Below are positions 1-7,391 of a DNA stretch of 17,051 nucleotides, in pieces. Within the stretch, counting starts at the first letter, position 1. Each line of letters opens with the position of its first letter. The DNA is from CAZDBA01 sp964503615 (GTDB lineage: Bacteria > Planctomycetota > Planctomycetia > Pirellulales > Pirellulaceae): the NCBI GenBank assembly GCA_964503615.1, contig CAZDBA010000107.1, forward strand, positions 1-17,051. Direction: 5' to 3'. The position numbers and the translations under genes were made by a program. The notes under the pieces were generated by a model. That model was not told the origin of the DNA. It searched no databases and was given only the letters and a program-made list of their open reading frames with translations.

Positions 1-888
1 GTCACAACGATGTCTACACAGACTCGTACAAAGATGGTTCCTGTAACTCGCACTCGCACTGAGACTCGCACACGAACAGTTCCTGTTCAGCGTGTTCGTC
101 AAGAGCAGCGTGAGCGTCAAGTTCCTCAGACGACTTACACTACTGAGGTCAAGACTCGTATGGTAACTGTTAACCGTACTCGTACTGAAAATCGCACACG
201 CGAAGTTCCTTACACAGTAATGGTTCCAGTTCAGCGTACTCGTACTGTCACAACTATGCGTTCAGAGCCTCAAACTCGTACTCGCACAGTTACAGTGATG
301 ACTTCTCAGCCTCAAACTCGTACTCAGAACTACACAGTTCAAGTTCCTGAAACTTACACTGAGCAAGTTCCTGTACAAGTTTGTCGTCGTGTTGCTAAGC
401 AGATCCAGGTTCCTGTTTCTGTTCCTAGCTGCGGTGGTGCTGTAATCCAAGGTGCTCCTGCCTTCCAAGGTGGAATCATCGAAGGTGCTGCTCCTGCTTT
501 CCAAGGTGGAATCATCGAAGGTGCTGCTCCTGCTATCCAAGGTGGAAGCGGAACAATCATCGAAGGTGCTGCTCCTGCTTTCCAAGGTGGCGGAATCATC
601 GAAGGTGCTCCTTTCCAAGGTGGCGGAATCATCCAAGGTGCTGCTCCTATGGGAGCTTTCATCCAAGGTGGTGCTGGCGTTGGTGCTGGTTGCTCAAGCT
701 GCGGTTCAAGTGCTGGCGTTGTCAGTGCTGCTCCTAGCTTCTCTGCTGCTCCTAGCTACGTTAGCGCTCCTATTTCAGCTGGCCCTGTTGCTGCTGGTGG
801 ATGCGGATGTGGTTCAAGCATGGGAAGCAAAGGCGGATGCCGTTTGCTTCGTGGTTGCGGACTTTTGAGCCGTCGTTGCTGCCGTTAA
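1..888 (+). CDS. YTV-type repeat protein, probable planctomycete cell-wall protein (5' end outside window)
   Basis: The frame is open from base 1; the first ATG (base 10) sits inside a repeat, because VTTM at the left edge recurs at residues 80-83 (numbered from that ATG), so the true start lies upstream. Three segments are visible. Residues 1-140 alternate Arg/Thr with VPV/YTV motifs (TRTRTVPV, YTVMVPVQRTRT, NYTVQVPETYTEQVPVQV). Residues 148-211 are a Gly/Ala/Pro array built on FQGGIIEGAAPA. Residues from about 225 to 292 are Ser/Gly/Ala-rich with eight cysteines (CSSC, CGCG, and a basic tail ending RRCCR). This matches the YTV family described from Rhodopirellula, whose members are associated with the proteinaceous cell wall. 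No enzyme motif is present. Codon use is strongly narrowed (Ala GCT, Pro CCT, Arg CGT/CGC), unlike truD and purL next door, which suggests very high expression. A strong terminator follows 33 bp after the stop. The wall role is inferred from the family; no signal peptide can be seen because the N-terminus is missing. Confidence 0.8.
   Translation, partial: VTTMSTQTRTKMVPVTRTRTETRTRTVPVQRVRQEQRERQVPQTTYTTEVKTRMVTVNRTRTENRTREVPYTVMVPVQRTRTVTTMRSEPQTRTRTVTVMTSQPQTRTQNYTVQVPETYTEQVPVQVCRRVAKQIQVPVSVPSCGGAVIQGAPAFQGGIIEGAAPAFQGGIIEGAAPAIQGGSGTIIEGAAPAFQGGGIIEGAPFQGGGIIQGAAPMGAFIQGGAGVGAGCSSCGSSAGVVSAAPSFSAAPSYVSAPISAGPVAAGGCGCGSSMGSKGGCRLLRGCGLLSRRCCR
463..651 (+). repeat. In-frame tandem repeat array (36-bp unit) inside the YTV-type gene
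   Basis: Five consecutive units encode FQGG(G)II[EQ]GA(A)P(A). The units at 463-498 and 499-534 are identical over 36 bp. The third (535-579) has a 9-bp in-frame insertion encoding SGT and an Ile for the first Phe. The fourth (580-612) and fifth (613-651) gain a GGC codon, and the fourth loses one Ala-Pro-Ala step. All length differences are multiples of three, so the array is under coding constraint and could expand or contract in frame. Confidence 0.9.
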
Positions 889-921
889 TTCGGTTACGAC
901 AATAGCTAAACTTTAAAATCC

Positions 922-953
922 AAAGGCGTGCTCATTCCGAGCACGCCTTTTTT
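922..953 (+). terminator. Intrinsic terminator of the YTV-type gene
   Basis: A perfect 9-bp GC-rich stem (GGCGTGCTC/GAGCACGCC) has a 5-nt ATTCC loop and is extended by AAA/TTT pairing. It is followed by a run of six T (948-953). It lies 33 bp after the stop codon and well before truD, so it should end the upstream transcript. Confidence 0.9.
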
Positions 954-1088
954 CGTTCTTGCCTGACTGATACTGATATAGTTAGTAGGGGATTCACCAG
1001 GATTCCCTGTGGCGGTCCGATCGATCTGACTTCTGGCAAAGTTTCGTTCATTCAATAATTCACCCCTGCCCGCTCTACCTATACCTCG

Positions 1089-2108
1089 ATGAATCCAATC
1101 GCCCCTCCTCGACTGCATGGAACAAGCTTGGGCAAAGCCCGATTCAAATCACGCCCTGAAGATTTTCAGGTGGAAGAAGTTCTTGGCTGGCAGCCATCAG
1201 GCACCGGCGAACACTGCTTACTTTGGATCGAGAAATCGGGCTGGAACACTAATGATGTCGCTGCCGAGCTTGCCCGTCGTTTGCAAATTCGAAAACGTCA
1301 AATTAGCCACTGCGGACTAAAAGACAAAAATGCGATCACACGACAGTGGTTCAGCATTCATCTACCAGGAATCAAATCGCCAACCGCTGAAGAATTAGAA
1401 ATCAATGGAATCCGAATCCTGAATATCACCCGCAACTCTCGAAAACTGCGCAGAGGTGTTCATCGTGGAAACCGCTTCACAATTCGACTTCGAGAATGTA
1501 ATTTTTCTGCAACTGAGTTGGAAACTCGATGGAACCACATCGTTGCCCGTGGAGTTCCCAATTATTTCGGCTCACAAAGGTTTGGCCGTCAGGGAAGCAA
1601 TATCGACCAAGCGTTGCAATTGGCTGTGGGGGAATTAGAAATCCGAGACCGCTTAGTCCGCGGAATCCTGCTTTCAGCACTACGCAGTTTTCTATTTAAT
1701 GCCGTGGTCGGACAACGAGTCCTCGACGGTTCATGGGACAAACCGTTGGTCGGGGAAATTTACGGTTTCGCAGACAACCGCAGCATTGTTCTACCCGAAC
1801 GTCAGACAGGCAACGAACCGGAACGAGTCCAAAATGGTGATCTGGAACTGACCGCACCTCTTTGGGGCGAAGGGGCGCTGCTTAGCCAAGGCGCCGTAAA
1901 AAAACTCGAACACTCCACAGCCACCCAGCACAAACGGATTGCAGATGCGCTGACATCCGCTGGACTCCAACAACAGCGACGAGTCATTCGGCTAACCCCC
2001 ATCTCCCCTCAACTGGAATGGGAAGCCCCTCAAACGTTGCTGCTTCAATTCGAGCTCCCTAAAGGGACGTATGCAACGGCCATAATTCGAGAGTTGATCG
2101 ACCTATAA
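1089..2108 (+). CDS. truD: tRNA pseudouridine(13) synthase TruD
   Basis: TruD isomerises uridine 13 of tRNA(Glu) to pseudouridine in the cytoplasm. The 339-residue length is close to the roughly 350 residues of the E. coli enzyme. The catalytic motif is SHCGLKDKNAITRQWFSI (residues 73-90), with the catalytic Asp at residue 79. Further family blocks are RPEDFQVEE (22-30), GNRFTIRLR (127-135), NYFGSQRFGR (158-167), and the C-terminal GTYATAIIREL, matching the family's closing AT.x.REL block. The ATG at 1089 has no Shine-Dalgarno sequence, but it places RPEDFQVEE at the usual distance from the N-terminus. The gene stands alone after the upstream terminator, with 158 bp of featureless DNA before the next possible start. 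The archaeal/eukaryal Pus7 branch of this family is the only real alternative, and the size argues for bacterial TruD. Confidence 0.95.
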   Translation: MNPIAPPRLHGTSLGKARFKSRPEDFQVEEVLGWQPSGTGEHCLLWIEKSGWNTNDVAAELARRLQIRKRQISHCGLKDKNAITRQWFSIHLPGIKSPTAEELEINGIRILNITRNSRKLRRGVHRGNRFTIRLRECNFSATELETRWNHIVARGVPNYFGSQRFGRQGSNIDQALQLAVGELEIRDRLVRGILLSALRSFLFNAVVGQRVLDGSWDKPLVGEIYGFADNRSIVLPERQTGNEPERVQNGDLELTAPLWGEGALLSQGAVKKLEHSTATQHKRIADALTSAGLQQQRRVIRLTPISPQLEWEAPQTLLLQFELPKGTYATAIIRELIDL

Positions 2109-2326
2109 AGTGTGAACCTGACCCGAATATGCCAATTGCGAAGTGCCCTGCCCGATCGGTGCGGTTGGAATCGGATTCAAGGCGAAAAGGCACCTGTCCA
2201 AACAAAACCACTTCGTTAAAATCTGGGCTCTATTGGTTCTGCAACCTCAAAACTTAGTGTGGCAAGTTGAGCACTCAAATTTCCGGGCAATCCGAAACGG
2301 ACAAGTCCAAAAAATCTGCTGAAGGA

Positions 2327-5260
2327 ATGGGCAACGTGGCTTTGTGGCAAATCGAGATCTTCCCTGCGGCAGGTCACGTCAATCGAATCTCCGAAGAAAC
2401 CTTGGCCGATGCGATAGGCGTTGGAATTGATTCTGCGATCCAAATCGATGCACACCATGGATTTTTGGTCCAAGCCGAAATCTCCCAAGCCGATGCAGAA
2501 AAGATCGCTTCGAACTTGCTCGTCGAACCCGTGGTTGAATCGCATATCGTTGCCAGTGTCGGTGATGCCAGCCTGAACATATCGGAATCGAATCAATCCC
2601 TGGTCTACGTGTTACCCAAACCGGGCGTTACCGACCCGCAAGCGGAAAGCGCGGCCGCTGCAATGGCTGAGATGGGTTTTGACACTATCCAGGCCGTCCG
2701 AACTTTTCGCAAGTTCATCATCTCCGGAATCGACGCCCAGCAATTGGACCGCGTGTGCAACAAAGTCCTGGCCAACGACGCAATTGAACAAACGATCCGT
2801 GGCCCGCTTGAACTCACACAGTTAACATCCAGCCACCCCTACGAATTAGAACTGGCAACCGTCGACATTCTTAGCGCAGACGACGCAGAACTGGATCGCA
2901 TCAGCCGCGAAGGCACTCTCAGCCTGACCACAATTGAGATGCAAACGATCCAAAAACATTACCAACAATTGGACCGCAACCCTACCGACATCGAGCTGGA
3001 ATCGATCGCGCAGACTTGGAGTGAGCACTGTAGTCACAAAACGCTTGCGGGTCGCATCTCGTATACCGACGAAAACGGGACTCGGGACTACGACAACATG
3101 CTCAAGGAAACGATCTTTGCTGCGACCCAAACGATTCGCGCCGAACTGGGCGAAGACGACTGGTGTGTTAGCGTTTTCAAAGACAACGCCGGAATCATTC
3201 GTTTCGACGATCAATTCAATCTGACTTTTAAAGTCGAAACGCACAATCGTCCTTCAGCGCTGGAACCTTATGGCGGAGCCAACACCGGCATCGGTGGAGT
3301 AATCCGCGACACACTGGGAACAGGATTGGGCGCAAAACCGATTTGTAACACCGACGTATTCTGCTTTGCTTCGCCTGACAAATCTGCTTCAGAACTTCCG
3401 CCGGGGGTTATGCATCCACGCACCATCATGAAAGGCGTCGTGGCGGGTGTTCGTGACTATGGCAATCGAATGGGGATTCCGACGGTAAACGGAGCAGTAT
3501 TCTTTGATGACCGGTACATCGGAAACCCGCTAGTTTTTTGTGGCAGTGTCGGCCTGATACCTTGTGACAAATCAGAAAAGGAAGTTCAACCCGGCGACTT
3601 GATCGTATCCATTGGGGGCCGAACGGGTCGAGACGGAATCCATGGTGCAACGTTTAGCTCCGCAGAACTCACTGAAAAGAGCGAGCAAACTGATGGCGGC
3701 GCGGTTCAAATTGGAAACGCGATTACGGAAAAGATGTTGCAAGACGTTCTCCTTCAGGCACGCGACGAGAACCTCTACACTGCATTGACCGATTGCGGAG
3801 CCGGCGGCTACTCCAGCGCAATCGGTGAGATGGGAGAAGAGATCGGCGCGGAAGTCTACCTCGACAAAGTTCCTTTGAAGTATGACGGTTTAAACTATAC
3901 CGAAATCTGGATCTCGGAAGCCCAGGAGCGGATGGTTTTTTCCATCCCCGAAAAGAACTGGGAGCGTTTTCGAGATTTGTGTGCCAGCGAAAGTGTTGTC
4001 GCAACAATCATCGGCCGCTTTGAACCGACAGGCCAACTAACACTCAAATACGGCGACACCGTTGTCGGTGACGTCTCGATGGAGTTTCTGCACGACGGAA
4101 GACCACCCGTAATTCGCTCAGCTGTCTACCAGCCCGAACCGACAACACCACTCGTTTTTCAACCAACGACACCCGCAGAAAATGGCGCGACGCTGAAAAA
4201 GATCCTGGGCTCGCTCAACGTTGCCAGCAAACATTGGGTCATTCGACAATACGATCACGAGGTTCAGGGAGCCAGCGTGGTCAAGCCATTGGTCGGGGTG
4301 TGCAACGACGGGCCCAGCGACGCGGCCGTTCTCCGACCGGTGTTGGATTCGAAACGAGGCGTGGTGGTCTCTTGCGGTATGAATCCGCATCTGGGTGACT
4401 TTGATCCCTATCACATGGCCGCCAGCTCGATCGACGAAGCGTTCCGAAATTGTGTCGCCGTTGGTGGAGATCCATCTCGAGTCGGAATTCTGGACAACTT
4501 TTGTTGGGGCTACACCGATCGCCCGGAAACGCTGGGCACACTCGTTCGCGCGGCAATCGCTTGTCAAGATTTGGCGATCGCGTTCGGTGCACCGTTTATC
4601 AGCGGCAAAGACAGCTTGAACAACGAGTTTTCTTATGATGGCGAGGATGGCAAGCGGAACACAATCTCGATTCCAAGCACATTGCTTATCAGTGCGTTGG
4701 CTCAAGTCGATGACGTAACAACTTGCGTAACCATGGACCTCAAAGCAGCCGGGAACCTGCTGTACCAAGTCGGTGAAACGAAAAGCGAATTCGGTGGTTC
4801 GCATTATGGTTTGGTCAACGATCAACCGGGCGGCGAAGTGCCCAAAGTCGATACGGAAACGGCCAAGCAAATTTTTCACACGCTTCATGCGGCCATCAAA
4901 TCTCGCCTTGTTCGTAGTTGTCATGACATGAGCGAAGGCGGGCTAGCCGTTTGCGTTGCCGAGATGGCGTTTGCCGGCGGATTCGGAGCGGCTGTAGAGC
5001 TGGATTCAGTCCCTTGTACTTCCGATGCCGCCGAGGCAACCACGAAACTGTTTGCGGAATCCAATTCTCGGTTCGTCTGCGAAGTCGCACCAGAGAACCA
5101 ATCTGCATTCGAATCGCTGATGTCTGAGGTTGCTTGCAAGCAGATTGGAACCGTCGACACGCATAACTTGGTTAACTTTACCGAAAGCGGAAACTCGATT
5201 CTGAAAGAGCCGACCGACGAACTCAAAGCGGCTTGGCAAAGTCCGCTCGATTGGACTTAA
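2327..5260 (+). CDS. purL: Phosphoribosylformylglycinamidine synthase, PurSL-type synthetase subunit
   Basis: This is the ATP-dependent synthetase part of FGAM synthase, converting FGAR and ammonia to FGAM in purine synthesis. At 977 residues it is longer than small-type PurL (about 740) and shorter than large-type PurL with its fused glutaminase (about 1,300). The extra length is N-terminal. Residues about 5-75 (LWQIEIFPAAG onward) and 91-158 (VYVLPKPGVTDPQ ... MGFDTIQAVRTFRKF) both look like PurS, the second strongly. PurL proper follows: WSEHCSHK near 231, VETHNRPSALEPYGGANTG near 303, GGRTGRDGIHGATFSSAE near 430, TDCGAGGYSSAIGEMGEE near 488, and in the second half SGKDSLNNEF and SCHDMSEGGLAV. 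A start at TTG 2267 would add 20 low-complexity residues, and an in-frame stop at 2255 excludes anything longer. ATG 2327 is preferred because the conserved region starts five codons later; neither start has a properly spaced Shine-Dalgarno sequence. purQ follows 76 bp downstream. Confidence 0.95.
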   Translation: MGNVALWQIEIFPAAGHVNRISEETLADAIGVGIDSAIQIDAHHGFLVQAEISQADAEKIASNLLVEPVVESHIVASVGDASLNISESNQSLVYVLPKPGVTDPQAESAAAAMAEMGFDTIQAVRTFRKFIISGIDAQQLDRVCNKVLANDAIEQTIRGPLELTQLTSSHPYELELATVDILSADDAELDRISREGTLSLTTIEMQTIQKHYQQLDRNPTDIELESIAQTWSEHCSHKTLAGRISYTDENGTRDYDNMLKETIFAATQTIRAELGEDDWCVSVFKDNAGIIRFDDQFNLTFKVETHNRPSALEPYGGANTGIGGVIRDTLGTGLGAKPICNTDVFCFASPDKSASELPPGVMHPRTIMKGVVAGVRDYGNRMGIPTVNGAVFFDDRYIGNPLVFCGSVGLIPCDKSEKEVQPGDLIVSIGGRTGRDGIHGATFSSAELTEKSEQTDGGAVQIGNAITEKMLQDVLLQARDENLYTALTDCGAGGYSSAIGEMGEEIGAEVYLDKVPLKYDGLNYTEIWISEAQERMVFSIPEKNWERFRDLCASESVVATIIGRFEPTGQLTLKYGDTVVGDVSMEFLHDGRPPVIRSAVYQPEPTTPLVFQPTTPAENGATLKKILGSLNVASKHWVIRQYDHEVQGASVVKPLVGVCNDGPSDAAVLRPVLDSKRGVVVSCGMNPHLGDFDPYHMAASSIDEAFRNCVAVGGDPSRVGILDNFCWGYTDRPETLGTLVRAAIACQDLAIAFGAPFISGKDSLNNEFSYDGEDGKRNTISIPSTLLISALAQVDDVTTCVTMDLKAAGNLLYQVGETKSEFGGSHYGLVNDQPGGEVPKVDTETAKQIFHTLHAAIKSRLVRSCHDMSEGGLAVCVAEMAFAGGFGAAVELDSVPCTSDAAEATTKLFAESNSRFVCEVAPENQSAFESLMSEVACKQIGTVDTHNLVNFTESGNSILKEPTDELKAAWQSPLDWT

Positions 5261-5336
5261 TCCAAATTCGGACTTACCCGCATTTGGTTTTCAGTTTTTG
5301 CAAATACACTTTTGAAACTTTACCCCCATACCCGCT

Positions 5337-6092
5337 GTGTCAAATCCCAAAGCCCTCATTCTTCGCGCTCCAGGCACCAACTGTGATGTTGAAACCGCAT
5401 TTGCATTCGAGATGGCGGGCGTCCAAGCCGATCGGATCCATATCAACCAGATTATTGAATCACCTGACACGTTAAGCCAGTACCAGATTCTGTGCTTTCC
5501 GGGCGGATTCAGTTTTGGCGACGACATCGCAGCCGGGCGAATCCTGGCGAATCAGATCCTGAATCGGATTCGTGATGCGGTCCAAGGGTTCATCGACAAA
5601 GATAAACTGGTGCTCGGAATTTGTAACGGCTTTCAAGTACTTGTCAAAACGGGCTTTCTCGTAGCCCCAGACGCAGAAGGCTTGTGCGCGACGTTGACAT
5701 GGAACGATTCTGGCCGATTTATCGACCGGTGGGTACGCTTAAAAACCGATGGCGACCAATGTGTTTTCCTCAAAGATGTTGACCAAGTCTATTTACCGAT
5801 TGCACATGCAGAGGGGAAGTTTGTCGCTCGCAACGATGAAATCCTGGATCGCATGCAAGCGGCCGGACAACTGGCGCTTCGATATCATTCCAACGGCGAC
5901 AGCGACAACCCAAACGGATCCAGTCGAGACATTGCGGGCGTATGCGATGCGACAGGGCGAGTATTTGGATTGATGCCTCACCCGGAACGTCACGTTCTGG
6001 CAACGCAACACCCCCGTTGGACCCGTGAAGGACTCAGCGAGCGACCAGACGGAATCGCCATCTTTGAAAACGCGGCAAATTACTTCGCGTAA
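5337..6092 (+). CDS. purQ: Phosphoribosylformylglycinamidine synthase, glutaminase subunit PurQ
   Basis: PurQ is a class I glutamine amidotransferase that hydrolyses glutamine and passes ammonia to PurL. Length is 251 residues, against about 230 for B. subtilis PurQ and 260 or more for many Gram-negative forms. The N-terminus ALILRAPGTNCDVETAFAF is typical. FPGGFSFGDDIAAGRI (54-69) precedes the nucleophile elbow GICNGFQVL, with Cys96. AHAEGKF (157-163) and MPHPER (213-218) supply the rest of the active site, with His215 and Glu217 as the likely catalytic pair. The start is GTG at 5337, directly before the conserved N-terminus, without a visible Shine-Dalgarno sequence. It is codirectional with purL after 76 bp, and no terminator hairpin was seen between them, so one transcript making both subunits is likely. 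PurS is not a separate gene here because it is fused to PurL. Confidence 0.95.
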   Translation: MSNPKALILRAPGTNCDVETAFAFEMAGVQADRIHINQIIESPDTLSQYQILCFPGGFSFGDDIAAGRILANQILNRIRDAVQGFIDKDKLVLGICNGFQVLVKTGFLVAPDAEGLCATLTWNDSGRFIDRWVRLKTDGDQCVFLKDVDQVYLPIAHAEGKFVARNDEILDRMQAAGQLALRYHSNGDSDNPNGSSRDIAGVCDATGRVFGLMPHPERHVLATQHPRWTREGLSERPDGIAIFENAANYFA

Positions 6093-6142
6093 GTGGTTAG
6101 ATAAACCGGCAACGATTTAAAAAAGCATGTCGACGGATCGTT

Positions 6143-6160
6143 TGCCATTCAAAATGGCAT
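6143..6160. terminator. Weak hairpin between the convergent purQ and GNAT genes
   Basis: TGCCATT-CAA-AATGGCA forms a perfect 7-bp stem with a 3-nt loop in the 56-bp gap between the convergent purQ and acetyltransferase genes, overlapping the last codons and stop of the latter. The T-tract is poor (TTCTTATG on the plus strand, AACGATCC on the minus strand), so intrinsic termination is only possible. Its place at a convergent junction is the main support. Confidence 0.3.
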
Positions 6161-6712
6161 TCTTATGTCGACCGATTTATACACCACTCGCAAACGTTCG
6201 AACCCCAATCGCTCATAGAGCCTCACTGCGTCGAGGTTGTTCGCGGTCACTTCCAGCGTTGCGAATTTCAGGCCGATTTTCCGAAAGCCGGCCAATGCCG
6301 ATTGGACCAATACGGTTCCCAACCCCAAACCCCGGAACTCTGGCGTGATTCCAATGTTCTGGATGGCGCCAACTTCGACTTGCTCACGGATGCCTTGGAT
6401 CGTTCCGACCGCAACCGCTCGTTTGGAAGCAGGATCGTTTCGCATAACTAACCAAGTCGCCTCAGGTACAAACCCTTGTCGACAACTGATATCCCGCATC
6501 AAACGTTGGCAACCGTAGGAATCTCCAAGACATGGGAATACATTGGAATCCAACTCGTTGCGAAAGCTGGTGTATTTTGCATTCGCATGTTCATTCAACA
6601 GATCGGAATGCCAAGCCTTTAATTCAAACGGTTCCGCTAACGCACGAGGCTGTTTGAGCTCCTTGCGTAAATCGATTTGCATTCGGAATCGGCGAAAATA
6701 GGTGACGGTCAT
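6149..6712 (-). CDS. GNAT-family N-acetyltransferase
   Basis: This is a predicted acetyl-CoA-dependent N-acetyltransferase of unknown acceptor, 187 residues long. The GNAT fold is visible in the C-terminal half: motif A reads IQNIGITPEFRGLGLGTVLV (117-136), with the acetyl-CoA pyrophosphate loop RGLGLG at 127-132. Motif B reads LEVTANNLDAVRLYERLGF (153-171), with the usual Asn and the Tyr before LGF. The N-terminal 90 residues are unlike any family I recognise and may hold substrate specificity. The ATG at 6712 overlaps the stop of the upstream FxsA gene in ATGA, implying translational coupling. A second in-frame Met lies at residue 11. RimI-type protein acetylation is possible but not supported specifically. 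Confidence 0.85.
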   Translation of the reverse strand: MTVTYFRRFRMQIDLRKELKQPRALAEPFELKAWHSDLLNEHANAKYTSFRNELDSNVFPCLGDSYGCQRLMRDISCRQGFVPEATWLVMRNDPASKRAVAVGTIQGIREQVEVGAIQNIGITPEFRGLGLGTVLVQSALAGFRKIGLKFATLEVTANNLDAVRLYERLGFERLRVVYKSVDIRMPF

Positions 6713-7251
6713 GATGTCGTGAAATCATTTGAAGAATCAGATTTTACACCGCCCTCGATTGTACGCGGCGAGGGATCAGCTTGCGAATGGCCATATTCCT
6801 CGGTCGAATCGACAACTTCGCCATCGACCACTTCGCCGTCCACAATATCATCATTTGATTTTGGGCCAGTAGCGTTCATGACTTTTACCTTGAAATGCTC
6901 TTTGAGGTACTCGATCCCTCGTTTCTTGTACCATTTTCGGCAAGTTGGAATCAACAATGAAATCCCGAACGTGTCTGTGATCAAACCGGGAGCGACCAGT
7001 AGCCCGCCAGCAAGCAGGATCAACATCCCATCGGTTATCAATTCGCCTGGCATCTCATTTAGCTGCAAACGATTTTGAATACGAGACTTAACTTTTGCCC
7101 ACTGTTGCTTGGCCAACCACGCGCCTGTTAACCCAGTTCCGATTATGATCAAGACGGTAGCCCAAACCGGTATCGATTTGCTGATCATCAGCAACAAAAC
7201 AAGGTCTGCCAAAGGGACCAAGGTAAACAGTAAAAACAGACGTGCGAACAA
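6709..7251 (-). CDS. fxsA: FxsA-family membrane protein
   Basis: This is a cytoplasmic-membrane protein of the FxsA family, named after the E. coli protein linked to suppression of F-plasmid exclusion of phage T7; its general function is unknown. Hydrophobic segments lie at about 3-23 (LFLLFTLVPLADLVLLLMI), 29-46 (VWATVLIIIGTGLTGAWLA) and 76-101. Between the second and third comes the charged loop KQQWAKVKSRIQNRL and the family block MPGELITDGMLILLAGGLLV (67-86), followed by PGLITDTFG, the clearest family signature. The tail from about 130 is acidic and contains a doubled VDGEV (137-141 and 142-146). The start is TTG at 7251: a stop codon lies 9 bp upstream in frame, and TTG is the only initiator before the first membrane segment. 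The stop overlaps the acetyltransferase ATG by four bases, so the two are probably one operon. Confidence 0.88.
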   Translation of the reverse strand: MFARLFLLFTLVPLADLVLLLMISKSIPVWATVLIIIGTGLTGAWLAKQQWAKVKSRIQNRLQLNEMPGELITDGMLILLAGGLLVAPGLITDTFGISLLIPTCRKWYKKRGIEYLKEHFKVKVMNATGPKSNDDIVDGEVVDGEVVDSTEEYGHSQADPSPRTIEGGVKSDSSNDFTTS

Positions 7252-7304
7252 AACAACTTTCTAGTATTCGACTGGCTCAAACCAATCCAGAAAACGTGGA
7301 GCTC

Positions 7305-7340
7305 AAAAAAAAGCGGCGGACCAAATAAATGGTCCACCGC
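7305..7340 (-). terminator. Intrinsic terminator after the giant surface-protein gene
   Basis: Read on the minus strand, GCGGTGGACCA and TGGTCCGCCGC pair over 11 bp with one mismatch around the loop TTTATT. The stem is followed by eight T (plus-strand A run 7305-7312). It starts 51 bp after the stop at 7392 and lies before the TTG start of the FxsA gene, so it separates the two transcripts. Confidence 0.88.
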
Positions 7341-7391
7341 ATTGTATTGGATTCAGTCAACAATTCGAGCTGAAACAATCAATTTTCTGCT

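Noticed and set aside
463..651. CRISPR-like regular repeats
   Set aside because: Units are contiguous, coding and in frame, with no spacers.
262..666. Long minus-strand open frames (also 354-662) and a plus-strand frame (452-868) over the YTV-type gene
   Set aside because: They mirror the repeat array in other frames; low-complexity output (SSTFDDS, LLLLSKVESSKV) and no start signals.
954..1088. Promoter for truD
   Set aside because: No -35/-10 pair with acceptable spacing could be defended; only scattered AT-rich tracts such as GATATAGTTAG.
4118..4924. 268-codon minus-strand open frame inside purL
   Set aside because: Antisense shadow of a conserved coding region; no recognisable domain, and purL motifs lie on the plus strand throughout.
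6127..6172. Direct repeat ATGTCGAC at about 6127 and 6165 near the purQ/GNAT junction
   Set aside because: Only 8 bp, one copy within coding sequence; too short to support an insertion or attachment site.
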